In this document: in pieces, positions 15,687 through 24,104 of the stretch
Layout of the letters: each line of letters opens with the position of its first letter
Position numbering within the stretch: the first letter of the stretch is position 1
NCBI GenBank assembly: GCA_046152925.1
Contig: JBJXFX010000049.1
Location: 1 to 54,412, forward strand
DNA length: 54,412 nucleotides
Direction of reading: 5' to 3'
DNA from: CAMAUF01 sp046152925
Lineage (GTDB): Bacteria; Chloroflexota; Dehalococcoidia; Tepidiformales; Tepidiformaceae
Notes under the pieces: generated by a model
Database searches by the model: none
What the model was told of the DNA's origin: nothing
What the model saw: only the letters and a program-made list of their open reading frames with translations
Program-made: the position numbers and the translations under genes

Positions 15687-17213
15687 CTACCGGGCGAACT
15701 CGGTGGCACGCGTTTCGCGGACCACAGTGACCTTGATTTGGCCCGGATACTCCATGGATTCTTCGATCTTCTGGCTGACATCGCGGGCGATACGCATCGC
15801 GTCGAGGTCGGTGATCTGCTCAGGCTTGACGATAATCCGCAGCTCCCGGCCCGCCTGGATAGCATACGCCTGTTCGACGCCTTTGAAGTCCTTGGCGATG
15901 CCTTCGAGCGTCTCCAGCCGCTTGATGTAGTTTTCGAGGGATTCGCGCCTTGCTCCCGGCCGCCCGCCGCTGATCGCGTCGGCCATCATCACGATGATCG
16001 CCTCGACGGTGCGGGGTTCGACCTCTTCGTGGTGCGCTTCGATGCAGTGGGCCACGGAATCTTTGACGCGGAAGCGGCGAGCGATGTCGGCGCCGATGAT
16101 CGCGTGCGTCCCTTCGACTTCGTGGTCGACGGCCTTGCCGAGGTCGTGGAGGAAGCCGCCGGCGCGTGCGACCTCGACATCGGCGCCGATTTCGCGAGCG
16201 ATCATCGCCGCGATGTGCGCGGTTTCGACGGAGTGGCGCATGACGTTTTGGCCGTAGCTCGTCCGGTAGCGGAGTCGGCCGAAGACGCGTAGCACCTCGG
16301 TGTGGAGGTTGAGGACGCCGGCCCCGGCCGCGGCGGCCTCGGCCGCGTCGTGCATCGTGGTGTCGACTTCGCGCCGAGCCTTGTTGACGGCGTCTTCGAT
16401 CCTCGTGGGGTGGATGCGCCCATCCTGGACGAGCGAGCTGAGGGCCAGGCGGGCGACTTCGCGCCGCACCGGGTCGAAGCAGCTCACCGTGACGGCTTCG
16501 GGCGTGTCGTCGATGATCAGGTCGACGCCGGTGGCCTGCTCGATGGCCCGGATGTTGCGGCCTTCGCGTCCGATAATCCGGCCCTTGACGTCGTCGCTTG
16601 GGATCGGGACGACGGAGACCGTCGTCTCGGCGGTGACTTCCGAGCTGTAGCGTTGGATCGCCGTGGCGAGGATCTTGCGGGCGCGGGCGCCGGCAGTGGC
16701 CTCGACTTCCTTCTCCATCTCACGGACGCGGCGACTCGCTTCTTCTTTGATCTCGTCCTCGATGGATTCGAGGAGCTGTGCGCGGGCTTCGGCCGCCGTC
16801 AGGTTGGCGACGCGTTCGAGCTCGGCTTGCTGGCGCGATCGGGCCGCTTCGGCCTCCGTGCGAATGGTCTCGATCCGGGCTTCGCGTTCGCGCAGGCCGG
16901 CTTCGCGGCGGTCGAAGGTCTCGATCTTGCGGTCGAGGTTTTCTTCCTTTTGGGTGAGGCGTTGTTCGACGCGTTGGGCTTCGCTGCGCCGTTCTTTGAC
17001 TTCGGCTTCGAGCACAGCTCGGAGGCGCTGGGTCTCTTCGCGAGCTTCCAGCGACTGTGTTTTTGTAGACTCGGCCTCGGCGAGGAGCCGCGTGGCTTGC
17101 TCCTCAGCTTGGTGCATCACCGTAACGTCCGAGCGGCGCCGTGTGAAATAAAACACAGCGCCGCCAACCGCAGCACCGAGCACGAGGCCGACGATCAGTA
17201 GAACCGCCGGCAT
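15687..17213 (-). CDS. rny: Ribonuclease Y
   Basis: Membrane-anchored endoribonuclease that starts mRNA decay, 508 residues. The layout is an N-terminal helix (LLIVGLVLGAAVGGAVFYF, 5-23), a long charged coiled coil (about 30-195), a KH domain around GRIIGREGRNIRAIEQATGVD (about 212-232), and an HD domain with RHSVETAHIA and FLHDLGKAVDHE (about 325-360) carrying the His-Asp pair. The ATG has GGAG upstream. Downstream ymdB, PHP and fabZ follow within a few bases. A TTGACC-N17-TACGAT promoter lies in the gap after recX. Confidence 0.97.
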   Translation of the reverse strand: MPAVLLIVGLVLGAAVGGAVFYFTRRRSDVTVMHQAEEQATRLLAEAESTKTQSLEAREETQRLRAVLEAEVKERRSEAQRVEQRLTQKEENLDRKIETFDRREAGLREREARIETIRTEAEAARSRQQAELERVANLTAAEARAQLLESIEDEIKEEASRRVREMEKEVEATAGARARKILATAIQRYSSEVTAETTVSVVPIPSDDVKGRIIGREGRNIRAIEQATGVDLIIDDTPEAVTVSCFDPVRREVARLALSSLVQDGRIHPTRIEDAVNKARREVDTTMHDAAEAAAAGAGVLNLHTEVLRVFGRLRYRTSYGQNVMRHSVETAHIAAMIAREIGADVEVARAGGFLHDLGKAVDHEVEGTHAIIGADIARRFRVKDSVAHCIEAHHEEVEPRTVEAIIVMMADAISGGRPGARRESLENYIKRLETLEGIAKDFKGVEQAYAIQAGRELRIIVKPEQITDLDAMRIARDVSQKIEESMEYPGQIKVTVVRETRATEFAR

Positions 17214-17286
17214 TCAGGTACTCCAGAGAATCGCGATACAGCAATCACGCCGCGGGCGCCCCCCGCGACGGGATGTCGACCTGGGG

Positions 17287-17315
17287 ATCGTAGGTCTGCC
17301 CTGGTCGCAGGTCAA
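17287..17315 (-). promoter_or_regulatory. Promoter for rny operon
   Basis: Reading the minus strand, TTGACC (17310-17315), a 17-nt spacer and TACGAT (17287-17292) form a near-consensus sigma-70 promoter. The start would be near 17280, leaving a leader of about 67 nt with a GC-rich stretch before the rny ribosome site. Confidence 0.65.
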
Positions 17316-17351
17316 AGAACTGTTCGCATGAGGCGAAATGACCGGCGAAAC

Positions 17352-18029
17352 CTAGGCGTCGTCCAGGGCGGAGCCGATCTCTGGCTCTGCACCGTGGCCA
17401 GCCTCCACCCAGGCTTCTCGAGCCGCTTGGGAGGCGACGGCGTAGTCGAATCCCCGTCGCCGGAGGAAGCCACCGACGCGGACGAGGAAGTCCTCATAGG
17501 GCTCTTTCGTCGTGCGCCGGGCTTTGGCGAGCGCGAGGTCACGCGCGGTCGCGACGTCGTCGATTTCGTGGGTGACGGAGTCGACGGACTCTGGGGCGAC
17601 GCCACGCCCGAGCAGTTCGTAACGAAGCATGCGCCGGCCGCGAGGCGCGAAGCGTTGCCGGTCTTGGACCCAGGCTTCGGCGAAGCGGTGGTCATCCAGG
17701 AGGCCGGCGGCCCTGAGCCTGACGACCTCGTCGTCGACGGCCTCCGGCGGTATGCCGCGCATCCCTAACCGTGTGCGGAGTTCGCGTTCGCTTCGGGCGC
17801 GATGGCCGAGGAGCCGGAGCGCGGCCTCGTGGGCATTGACGCGATGCTCGGCGGCGTCGAGTGCGGCGAGGAGCTGGTCCGTCGCGGCGTCGCCGGCGGC
17901 GATGCCGACGCGCTCACACGCCTCATCGCTGAAGATGACTTCGCGCCCGTCGCTGAGCGCGAGAATCCGCATCCGTCGTGCACTTCCACGGATGGTCACG
18001 ATCGCGGCGGGACTGTGGGGGTCGTCCAT
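17352..18029 (-). CDS. recX: Regulatory protein RecX
   Basis: RecA-filament modulator of 225 residues. The three-helix RecX repeats are visible: LRLLGHRARSERELRTRLGMRGIP (about 71-94), LDDHRFAEAWVQDR (about 110-123) and RRMLRYELLGRGVAPESVD (about 131-149), then a final KEPYEDFLVRVGGFLRRRGFDY unit. It begins 8 nt after recA in the same direction, so it is expected to share the recA promoter and SOS control. The N-terminal 60 residues form the beta-rich extension seen in longer RecX proteins. Confidence 0.94.
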   Translation of the reverse strand: MDDPHSPAAIVTIRGSARRMRILALSDGREVIFSDEACERVGIAAGDAATDQLLAALDAAEHRVNAHEAALRLLGHRARSERELRTRLGMRGIPPEAVDDEVVRLRAAGLLDDHRFAEAWVQDRQRFAPRGRRMLRYELLGRGVAPESVDSVTHEIDDVATARDLALAKARRTTKEPYEDFLVRVGGFLRRRGFDYAVASQAAREAWVEAGHGAEPEIGSALDDA

Positions 18030-18037
18030 ACGGGGCG

Positions 18038-19078
18038 TCAGCCTGCGGCTGCCGCCACAGCCTCCTTCGGTCGCGAGGAGGGGGCGAGCCCAGCCTCGCG
18101 GCGGATGTCGTGCTCGATGTTGTCCGCCAGGTCTGGGTTGTCGCCGAGGAACGTCTTAGCGTTCTCGCGGCCTTGCCCGATCCGGAGGTCGCCATAGCTA
18201 TAGAACGCGCCGGCTTTGGTGACAATCCCCAGTTCGACGCCCAAGTCGATAATGTCGCCCGACCGGCTGATGCCGCGAGGGGGGTCGAAGAGGATGTCGA
18301 ACTCCGCCTGCTTGAACGGCGGCGCCACCTTGTTCTTGACGATCTTGGCTTTCACGCGGTTTCCGATGATATCGGTGCCGCGCTTCACGGATTCCACGCG
18401 GCGGAGCTCGATCCGGACGCTGGAGTAGAACTTGAGGGCGCGGCCGCCCGGCGTGACCTCCGGGTTGCCGAAGACGACGCCGACCTTTTCGCGAAGCTGG
18501 TTGATAAAGACGACGGCGGTGTTGGTCTGCGCGATGGTCGGCGTCAGCTTGCGCATCGCTTGGGACATCAGGCGGGCTTGGAGGCCCATGTGGGAGTCGC
18601 CCATTTCGCCTTCGATTTCGGCGCGCGGCACGAGCGCTGCGACGGAGTCCACGACGATCGCGTCAACGGCGTTCGACCGGACGAGCGCCTCGCAGATCTC
18701 AAGTGCTTGTTCACCGGTGTCGGGCTGGCTCACCAGGAGGTCTTCGATCTTGACGCCGAGGTCGCGGGCGTAGGTCGGGTCCAGTGCGTGTTCGATGTCG
18801 ATGTAGGCGGCAGTGCCGCCGGCGCGCTGCGCCTCAGCCAGGATGTGTTGGGCGAGGGTGGACTTGCCGGCCGACTCCGGGCCATAGATCTCGGTGATGC
18901 GCCCTCTGGGGATGCCACCGATGCCCAGCGCAATGTCGATCGCAAGCGAGCCTGTCGAGATCGACTTCACTTCGAGCTTGGTCTGCTCTCCGAGGCGCAT
19001 CACAGCGCCGCGGCCGAACTGCTTCTCGATCTGTCCTAGCGCCGTCTCCAGCGCGCGTTTTCGGTCGGTCTCGGCCAT
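18038..19078 (-). CDS. recA: Recombinase RecA
   Basis: Strand-exchange ATPase and LexA co-protease activator, 346 residues, the standard length. Walker A is GPESAGKST (66-74); the MAW core includes the Gln of the ATP sensor region, GDSHMGLQARLMSQAMRKL (loop L1 area) and FINQLREKVGVVFGNPE followed by GGRALKFYSS (loop L2 area). The ATG at 19078 gives the usual MAETDRKRALE start; the open frame runs 101 codons further but has no RecA character. A LexA-box candidate lies 80 bp upstream. recX follows directly. Confidence 0.98.
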   Translation of the reverse strand: MAETDRKRALETALGQIEKQFGRGAVMRLGEQTKLEVKSISTGSLAIDIALGIGGIPRGRITEIYGPESAGKSTLAQHILAEAQRAGGTAAYIDIEHALDPTYARDLGVKIEDLLVSQPDTGEQALEICEALVRSNAVDAIVVDSVAALVPRAEIEGEMGDSHMGLQARLMSQAMRKLTPTIAQTNTAVVFINQLREKVGVVFGNPEVTPGGRALKFYSSVRIELRRVESVKRGTDIIGNRVKAKIVKNKVAPPFKQAEFDILFDPPRGISRSGDIIDLGVELGIVTKAGAFYSYGDLRIGQGRENAKTFLGDNPDLADNIEHDIRREAGLAPSSRPKEAVAAAAG

Positions 19079-19157
19079 TCCAATGATCCCCGGTGGGCGC
19101 CGTCTGGGGTGGCATTCTACCATGGCCCCTGCCCGCGGAGGCGAGCATACACCAACA

Positions 19158-19171
19158 GAAACAAATGTTCT
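19158..19171 (-). promoter_or_regulatory. Candidate LexA (SOS) box upstream of recA
   Basis: On the minus strand the site reads AGAACATTTGTTTC, close to the Gram-positive LexA operator (CGAAC-N4-GTTCG type; GAAC and GTT half-sites with 4-nt spacing are intact). A TATGCT hexamer (19144-19149) downstream could be the recA -10 box. The site also lies 32 bp before the divergent DUF167 gene. Confidence 0.6.
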
Positions 19172-19202
19172 ACAAAGGGCGGCGCGGATTGCGAAGGGGT
19201 AC

Positions 19203-19466
19203 ATGGCGCGGTTGACGGTGCACGTCACGCCTCGAGCGAGCCGGGAGTCGGTGGTCTGGGCTGATGGGGCTGTCCGCGTCCGGGTGACCGCGCCACCCGT
19301 TGAGGGCGCGGCCAACGCCGCGGTGGCGGCAGCGCTCGCGCGGGCGCTGGGACTTCCGCCACGGGACCTAGCGCTCGTCACCGGGGCGGCGTCCCGGACG
19401 AAGGTGTTCGATGTACCGCTCTCGTTGGAAGAAGTGGCGGCACGGCTCGCGGCGCCGGAGCGCTAA
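19203..19466 (+). CDS. DUF167 (YggU-like) protein
   Basis: Small conserved protein of 87 residues, function unknown. It matches the DUF167 fold: basic N-terminal strand LTVHVTPRASRES, then VRVTAPPVEGAANAAVAAALARALGLP and a C-terminal TGAASRTKVFDV stretch containing the conserved Arg/Lys. AAGGGG precedes the ATG by 6 nt. It shares the recA upstream region divergently and ends overlapping the SnoaL-like gene by 4 bp tail to tail. Confidence 0.88.
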   Translation: MARLTVHVTPRASRESVVWADGAVRVRVTAPPVEGAANAAVAAALARALGLPPRDLALVTGAASRTKVFDVPLSLEEVAARLAAPER

Positions 19467-19837
19467 CCGGGCATCCGCGCGACGCCGCTGCCGTGGTGCA
19501 CGGCGAGCCGCCAACGGTCGCCCTCACGGACGAAGATGTTCGTCGCCACGATCGCGGAGCCGGCGACGAATTCGCGGCAGTGGACGACGCCGGTGTCGCC
19601 GTTGATCGTGACGAGCGGACTGCCAGGGACGACGCGCGGCTGGGCCGCGTTCCCGAGGATGGCGGCCCAGCTCGCCAAGACGGCTTCGCGCGTCGCCAGC
19701 GTCATCCATCCAGGGTGCACGCAGATGCAGGTAACCGATTCGGCCCAGACCTGCTCCATGGCCTCGAAGTCGTGGGCGTTGAACGCCGCGTAGAACGCGT
19801 CGTTGGCGGCGAGGAGCTCTTCACGGGCGTCTGTCAC
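19463..19837 (-). CDS. SnoaL_3/DUF4440-like NTF2-fold protein
   Basis: Protein of 124 residues with an NTF2-like fold: helix EELLAANDAFYAAFNAHDFEAMEQVWAE, the conserved CVHPGW turn, helix TREAVLASWAAILGNA, and strands ending FVREGDRWRLAVHHGSG. The HPGW and VHHGSG elements mark the SnoaL_3 group found in many bacteria as unassigned proteins. It starts at GTG, overlapping the upstream stop by 1 nt, so it is the last gene of the mutS2-rarA transcript. No enzymatic role can be assigned. Confidence 0.82.
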   Translation of the reverse strand: MTDAREELLAANDAFYAAFNAHDFEAMEQVWAESVTCICVHPGWMTLATREAVLASWAAILGNAAQPRVVPGSPLVTINGDTGVVHCREFVAGSAIVATNIFVREGDRWRLAVHHGSGVARMPG

Positions 19838-20175
19838 TAACTCCCCTTTTTCGCTTCGATGCGCGCCTGCTGTTCGAGGATGGTGTTGGCGATGAGCCGG
19901 GCGTGCGGGAACGGTTTCCAGCCCGCCGGGGTGTTGTAGTAGCGGGTGCCGGCCTGGTACTCGTCCGGTTCACGGTCGCCGTACTCGACATCGATCCCGT
20001 TGACGCGGATCGATGGCGAACCGAGGAAGCGCTTGGCCTTGGCGTCTTCGCTATCGAGCACTTCGAGGTACTCGATTTCGGATGGCACGCCGGTCGCCTC
20101 GATCGCCTGCTTGAGGTTTTCGTCAGCGTCCTTCTGGATGCCGGTGGACTTGGAATAAAGGAAGTGAATCTTCAT
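19837..20175 (-). CDS. Thioredoxin-fold-like protein lacking the CxxC motif
   Basis: Product of 112 residues, no known function. The order strand (KIHFLYSKSTG), helix (QKDADENLKQAIEATGV), strand (SEIEYLEVLDSED), helix (AKAKRFLGSPS) and IRVNGIDVEYGDRE resembles short thioredoxin/glutaredoxin-like proteins whose LGSPSIRVNGxDVE segment contains the cis-Pro. At the place of the redox CxxC there is SKSTG, and the protein has no cysteine at all, so it cannot be a dithiol oxidoreductase. ATG 20175 is chosen because a longer frame would run into rarA. It sits 17 nt after rarA. Confidence 0.7.
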   Translation of the reverse strand: MKIHFLYSKSTGIQKDADENLKQAIEATGVPSEIEYLEVLDSEDAKAKRFLGSPSIRVNGIDVEYGDREPDEYQAGTRYYNTPAGWKPFPHARLIANTILEQQARIEAKKGS

Positions 20176-20192
20176 CGCGATGCCTCGACGGG

Positions 20193-21560
20193 TCAGTCTG
20201 GTGGGAGGTCGGGGAGTGCGCGGCGCTCCCGCCAAGCGGCGGCCGCGCTCGCTTCGTGGCCGAGACTGCCCGGTTGGTAATACTCCGGCTCGCCCAGCGA
20301 TTCGGGCAAGTAGCGCATCCCCTTGGCCACGTGTCCCCGCTCGTCGTGCGCGGAGCGATAGCCGTCGCCGTAGCCGAATTGGCGCATCAGGCCCGTGACG
20401 GCGTTGCGAAGGGCCAGCGGCACGGCTTCGTGGCCGGTCTCGCGGGCGGCGGCGAGCGCGCGCCCATAGGAGGCGCCGACGGAGTTGCTTTTCGGCGCCA
20501 AGGCCAGGTACAGGGCGCACTCGGCCATCGCGTAGAACCCCTCCGGCATGCCGACAAAGTGGACCGCCTGTTGGCAGGCGACGGCGACGCTGAGCGCCTG
20601 CGGGTCCGCAAGCCCGACGTCCTCCGACGCGAGGATGACCATCCGCCGGACGATGAAGAGCGGCTCTTCGCCCGCGTCGACCATGCGGGCGAGCCAGTAG
20701 AGCGCGGCGTCCGCGTCGCTCCCGCGAAGGGACTTGATGAAGGCCGAGACCGTGTCGTAGTGATAGTCGGATTGCTTGTCGTAGTAGGGGCGGCGGTCCT
20801 GGAGAGCGGACCGAACGTCCGGGACGTCGATCGCGGGCTTGCCCGCAGCCTCTGCCAGCTGCGCCGCGATTTCGAGGGCGGTGAGCGCTGCGCGCGCGTC
20901 TCCGTTCGCGCCGTCGGCGAGGGCCTGTTCGGCGGCTTGGGTGAGCGTGAGGCCGAGCCCGCCGAGTCCCCGTTCCTCGTCGGCCAGGGCGCGGCGCGCG
21001 AGCGCGACGATGCCCTCTGGGGCCAACGGGACGAGCCGGACGACACGCACGCGGCTGAGGAGCGGCGCTACGACTTCGAACGAAGGGTTCTCGGTCGTCG
21101 CCCCGATGAGGGTGATCGTGCCGTCTTCGGCGTACGGGAGGATGACGTCCTGCTGGGCTTTATTGAAGCGGTGGATCTCGTCGATGAAGACGACCGTCCT
21201 CCGGCCGGCGAGGCGGCGGGCCTGCGCTTCGGCGACGACCTTGCGGAGCTCGGCGACGCCGGAGGCGACGGCTGAGAGCGGGACGAAGGTCGCCTCGACG
21301 TGCGTGGCCAAGATGCGCGCGAGCGTCGTCTTGCCGCACCCCGGCGGGCCCCAGAGGATGACCGACGGCAGGCGCCCGCGTGAGACGGCGGTCCGGAGCA
21401 TCGAACCGGGGCCGACCGCGGCGTCTTGGCCGACCACGTCATCGAGCGCGGCCGGGCGCATCCTCGATGCGAGCGGCGCATCGGGCGCCGCGCCGGCGTC
21501 GGCTTCGGGCTCGCTGAGGAACGAACCCTGTGCGGGTGACGGGGGGCGTCGGGCGGGCAT
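20193..21560 (-). CDS. rarA: Replication-associated recombination protein A (RarA/MgsA)
   Basis: AAA+ clamp-loader-like ATPase acting at stalled replication forks, 455 residues. Walker A is WGPPGCGKTT (70-79), Walker B VVFIDEIHRF (about 123-132), sensor 1 IGATTENPSFE (about 153-163), followed by the C-terminal tetramerisation region with RGSDADAALYWLARMVDAGE and PKSNSVGASYGRALAAA. All catalytic residues are present. It begins 23 nt after mutS2; a TAGGAT box 6 nt before the ATG overlaps a possible GGATGG ribosome site, so both coupling and an own start are possible. Confidence 0.96.
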   Translation of the reverse strand: MPARRPPSPAQGSFLSEPEADAGAAPDAPLASRMRPAALDDVVGQDAAVGPGSMLRTAVSRGRLPSVILWGPPGCGKTTLARILATHVEATFVPLSAVASGVAELRKVVAEAQARRLAGRRTVVFIDEIHRFNKAQQDVILPYAEDGTITLIGATTENPSFEVVAPLLSRVRVVRLVPLAPEGIVALARRALADEERGLGGLGLTLTQAAEQALADGANGDARAALTALEIAAQLAEAAGKPAIDVPDVRSALQDRRPYYDKQSDYHYDTVSAFIKSLRGSDADAALYWLARMVDAGEEPLFIVRRMVILASEDVGLADPQALSVAVACQQAVHFVGMPEGFYAMAECALYLALAPKSNSVGASYGRALAAARETGHEAVPLALRNAVTGLMRQFGYGDGYRSAHDERGHVAKGMRYLPESLGEPEYYQPGSLGHEASAAAAWRERRALPDLPPD

Positions 21561-21583
21561 CGCGCCATCCTACAGCCGCCGGG

Positions 21584-23944
21584 CTAGCCCGCGAGGATCG
21601 CGACCGTGACGCCGTCGCCGCCCTCGGCGATTTTGCCCCCCTCGTAGCTCTTCACGAGTGGGTGCCCGCGAAGGGCATCGCGGATAGCCGCGCGGAGGGC
21701 GCCCGTGCCCTTCCCGTGAATGATCCGGATGAACGGCACGCCCGAGCGGTAGGCGTCGTCGAGGTACGTCTCGAACTTGCTGAGGGCTTCTTCGGCGCGC
21801 TGCCCGCGCAGGTCGAGCTCCAGCGGGGGCGCGCTGATCTTGATCTCCGGGAGCGTGACCCGAGTGCCGAGCTCGACGGTGCCGACGTTGTCGATGCGCT
21901 CGACGGAGACTTTCATCCGCAACGATCCGAATTGGACATCGACGCGGCCGTCTTCGCCGATCCCCGAAAGGGCCACGCCGCGCTGCGGGATATCCCGGAC
22001 GTGGACGGTGTCTCCGGGCTGAAGCTGGCGAGTGACCTCTGTGATCACGGCTTCGCGGCGTTGCGGGCGCGCCTTGCTCGCGAGCTTGCCGAGATCCGCG
22101 TCAAGCCTTCGGAGCGTCTCGTCGGCGCCGTTGCCGGGGGCCTCGCGCTGCTGGCCTCGCCGGCGGAGCTGGTCCAGCTCGTTGCGATAGCGGCCAAGGA
22201 TGTCTTCCGCCTCGCGCTGCGCGGTCCCGAGGATGGCGACGCGCTCTTGGTCGATGTCTTCGCGACGGCGGGCTAGCTCCAGGCGGAGCGCTTCGCCCTC
22301 GCGCTTGGCGAGTTCGGCTTCGCGGCGGGCCTCGGCGGCGGTTGCGCGCTCCTCGCGGATTTCCGAAAGCAGCTGCTCCATCTCGAAGTGCTCGGGCCGG
22401 AGCTGGGCCTGCGCTTTCGTGATCACGTCGCTCTTCAGGCCGAGCCGTTGGGCGATGGCGATGGCGTTGGACTGGCCAGGGAGGCCGATCGTGAGGTGAT
22501 AGGTCGGGCTCAGCGTCTCGAGGTTGAACTCGACGTTGGCATTGGTCAGGCGGGGGTCGTTGTGGGCGAAGGCCTTGAGCTCGCCGTGATGGGTGGTGGC
22601 GACGAGGGTGCAGCCGCGCTCCAGGAGTGTTTCGAGGATCGCCCGAGCAAGGGCGGCGCCCTCCGTCGGGTCCGTGCCGGCCCCGAGCTCATCCAGGAGG
22701 ACGAGCGTGCGGGGCTCGGCCTTTTCGAGGATGCCGATGATGTTCCGCATGTGGCTCGAGAACGTCGAGAGGGATTGCTCGATCGACTGTTCATCGCCGA
22801 TGTCGGCGAAGACGCGCGGGTAAACCGCAAAGAGGCTGTCTTCCGCACAGGGGACCGGCAGGCCCGCCTGGGCCATCAGCGTCAGGAGGCCGAGCGTTTT
22901 CAGGGCGACGGTCTTGCCGCCGGTGTTCGGGCCGGTGATGAGCACGCCCCGCGTTGCGCCACCGACCGCGATGTCGGTCGGGACGACCTTGCCGCGGAGC
23001 AGCGGATGGCGTCCGCGGACGACCTTGGTCTCCCCTTCGGCGCGCAGCCAACTTGACGGGTCGCCCGGCGGGGGCAGTTCCGCCTTCAGCTTGCGGGCGA
23101 GCCTCCCCTTCGCCGACACCACGTCCAGGCGCCCGAGGGCGAAGAGCGAGGCCATCGCTTCATCCTCTCGCTCGCCAACCATCGCCGTGAGCCGCAGGAG
23201 CACGCGCCGCACCTCGCGATCCTCGGCGACTTGGAGCTCGCGGACCTGGTTGCCTGCTTCGACCACGGCGAGGGGTTCCAAAAAGAGGGTGGCGCCGCTG
23301 CTGGAGACATCGTGGACGATTCCCGGGAGGGCGCCCCGGAAGTCGGACTTGATGGGGACGACCTTGCGGCCGTTGCGCTCGGTGAGGAGCGCGTCTTGGA
23401 CGATGCCGCGGCGGATCGCGTCGGCCAGCGCCGCTTGTGCGCGCGCCTCAAGGCGGTCTTGTGCGCTGCGGAGTTCGCGGCGGACGGCGCCCAAGGCGTC
23501 GCTCGCGGAGTCGGCGACATCGCCGCGGGGCGTGATGGATGAATCTACGGCGTCGGTGAATTTGCGGAAGTCGCAAGCGCCGTCGGCGATGCCGGCCAGG
23601 GTCGGCACGCGCTCGCGCAGCTTTTCGAGCGTGTGGTGCAGGCGCCACGCAGCGCGCAGCGTGCCGGCGACATCGACGAGGTCGCCGGGCGCGAGCATCT
23701 GTCCGATCGCGGCGGCGCGGATCAGGTCGCGGATGTCTTTGGCCCCGCCAAATGGGATATCGATGCCTTGTTGGTCGAGATACCGGACCTCGGCCGTTTC
23801 CGATTGGAGGCGGACGGCGCCTTCGAGGTCGGTGGCCGGGGCAGCAGCCATCGCCAGCTCCCGGCCGAGGCTGAACGCCGTTTCGGCGGCGAGCAGGGCG
23901 AGGACCTTTTCGAACTCGAGCACGCGCAAGGCATGGCTGTCCAT
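21584..23944 (-). CDS. mutS2: Endonuclease/ribosome-rescue ATPase MutS2
   Basis: MutS2 protein of about 786 residues. It lacks the mismatch-recognition domain and starts with the family's LRVLEFEKVLALLA; Walker A GPNTGGKT is near residue 340, Walker B VLLDELGAGTDP near 415, then a coiled-coil clamp (about 510-610), a KOW-like segment and a C-terminal Smr nuclease domain with LDLRGQRAEEA and HGKGTGALR (about 710-786). Bacterial MutS2 suppresses recombination and splits collided ribosomes. The ATG at 23944 matches the family start; an in-frame ATG 21 nt upstream is the alternative, neither with a clear ribosome site. Confidence 0.96.
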   Translation of the reverse strand: MDSHALRVLEFEKVLALLAAETAFSLGRELAMAAAPATDLEGAVRLQSETAEVRYLDQQGIDIPFGGAKDIRDLIRAAAIGQMLAPGDLVDVAGTLRAAWRLHHTLEKLRERVPTLAGIADGACDFRKFTDAVDSSITPRGDVADSASDALGAVRRELRSAQDRLEARAQAALADAIRRGIVQDALLTERNGRKVVPIKSDFRGALPGIVHDVSSSGATLFLEPLAVVEAGNQVRELQVAEDREVRRVLLRLTAMVGEREDEAMASLFALGRLDVVSAKGRLARKLKAELPPPGDPSSWLRAEGETKVVRGRHPLLRGKVVPTDIAVGGATRGVLITGPNTGGKTVALKTLGLLTLMAQAGLPVPCAEDSLFAVYPRVFADIGDEQSIEQSLSTFSSHMRNIIGILEKAEPRTLVLLDELGAGTDPTEGAALARAILETLLERGCTLVATTHHGELKAFAHNDPRLTNANVEFNLETLSPTYHLTIGLPGQSNAIAIAQRLGLKSDVITKAQAQLRPEHFEMEQLLSEIREERATAAEARREAELAKREGEALRLELARRREDIDQERVAILGTAQREAEDILGRYRNELDQLRRRGQQREAPGNGADETLRRLDADLGKLASKARPQRREAVITEVTRQLQPGDTVHVRDIPQRGVALSGIGEDGRVDVQFGSLRMKVSVERIDNVGTVELGTRVTLPEIKISAPPLELDLRGQRAEEALSKFETYLDDAYRSGVPFIRIIHGKGTGALRAAIRDALRGHPLVKSYEGGKIAEGGDGVTVAILAG

Positions 23945-24104
23945 GACGAAGTAAGCGTAGCTCATGAGCGAGCGAGGTGTGCGTCTGGCCAGCCGAAGGC
24001 ATTGGCGCAGAAAAGGGATGGCGGAAGGTGCGACGGCGCTCGATTCGCCCGCACCGGCGGGCGCACGTATCCTTCGCTTTCAGTTCTTTTACCACGGCCT
24101 GAGC

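Noticed and set aside
17300..17330. GAACAGTTC near the rny promoter as a LexA box
   Set aside because: The half-sites are separated by one base instead of four, so it does not fit the operator.
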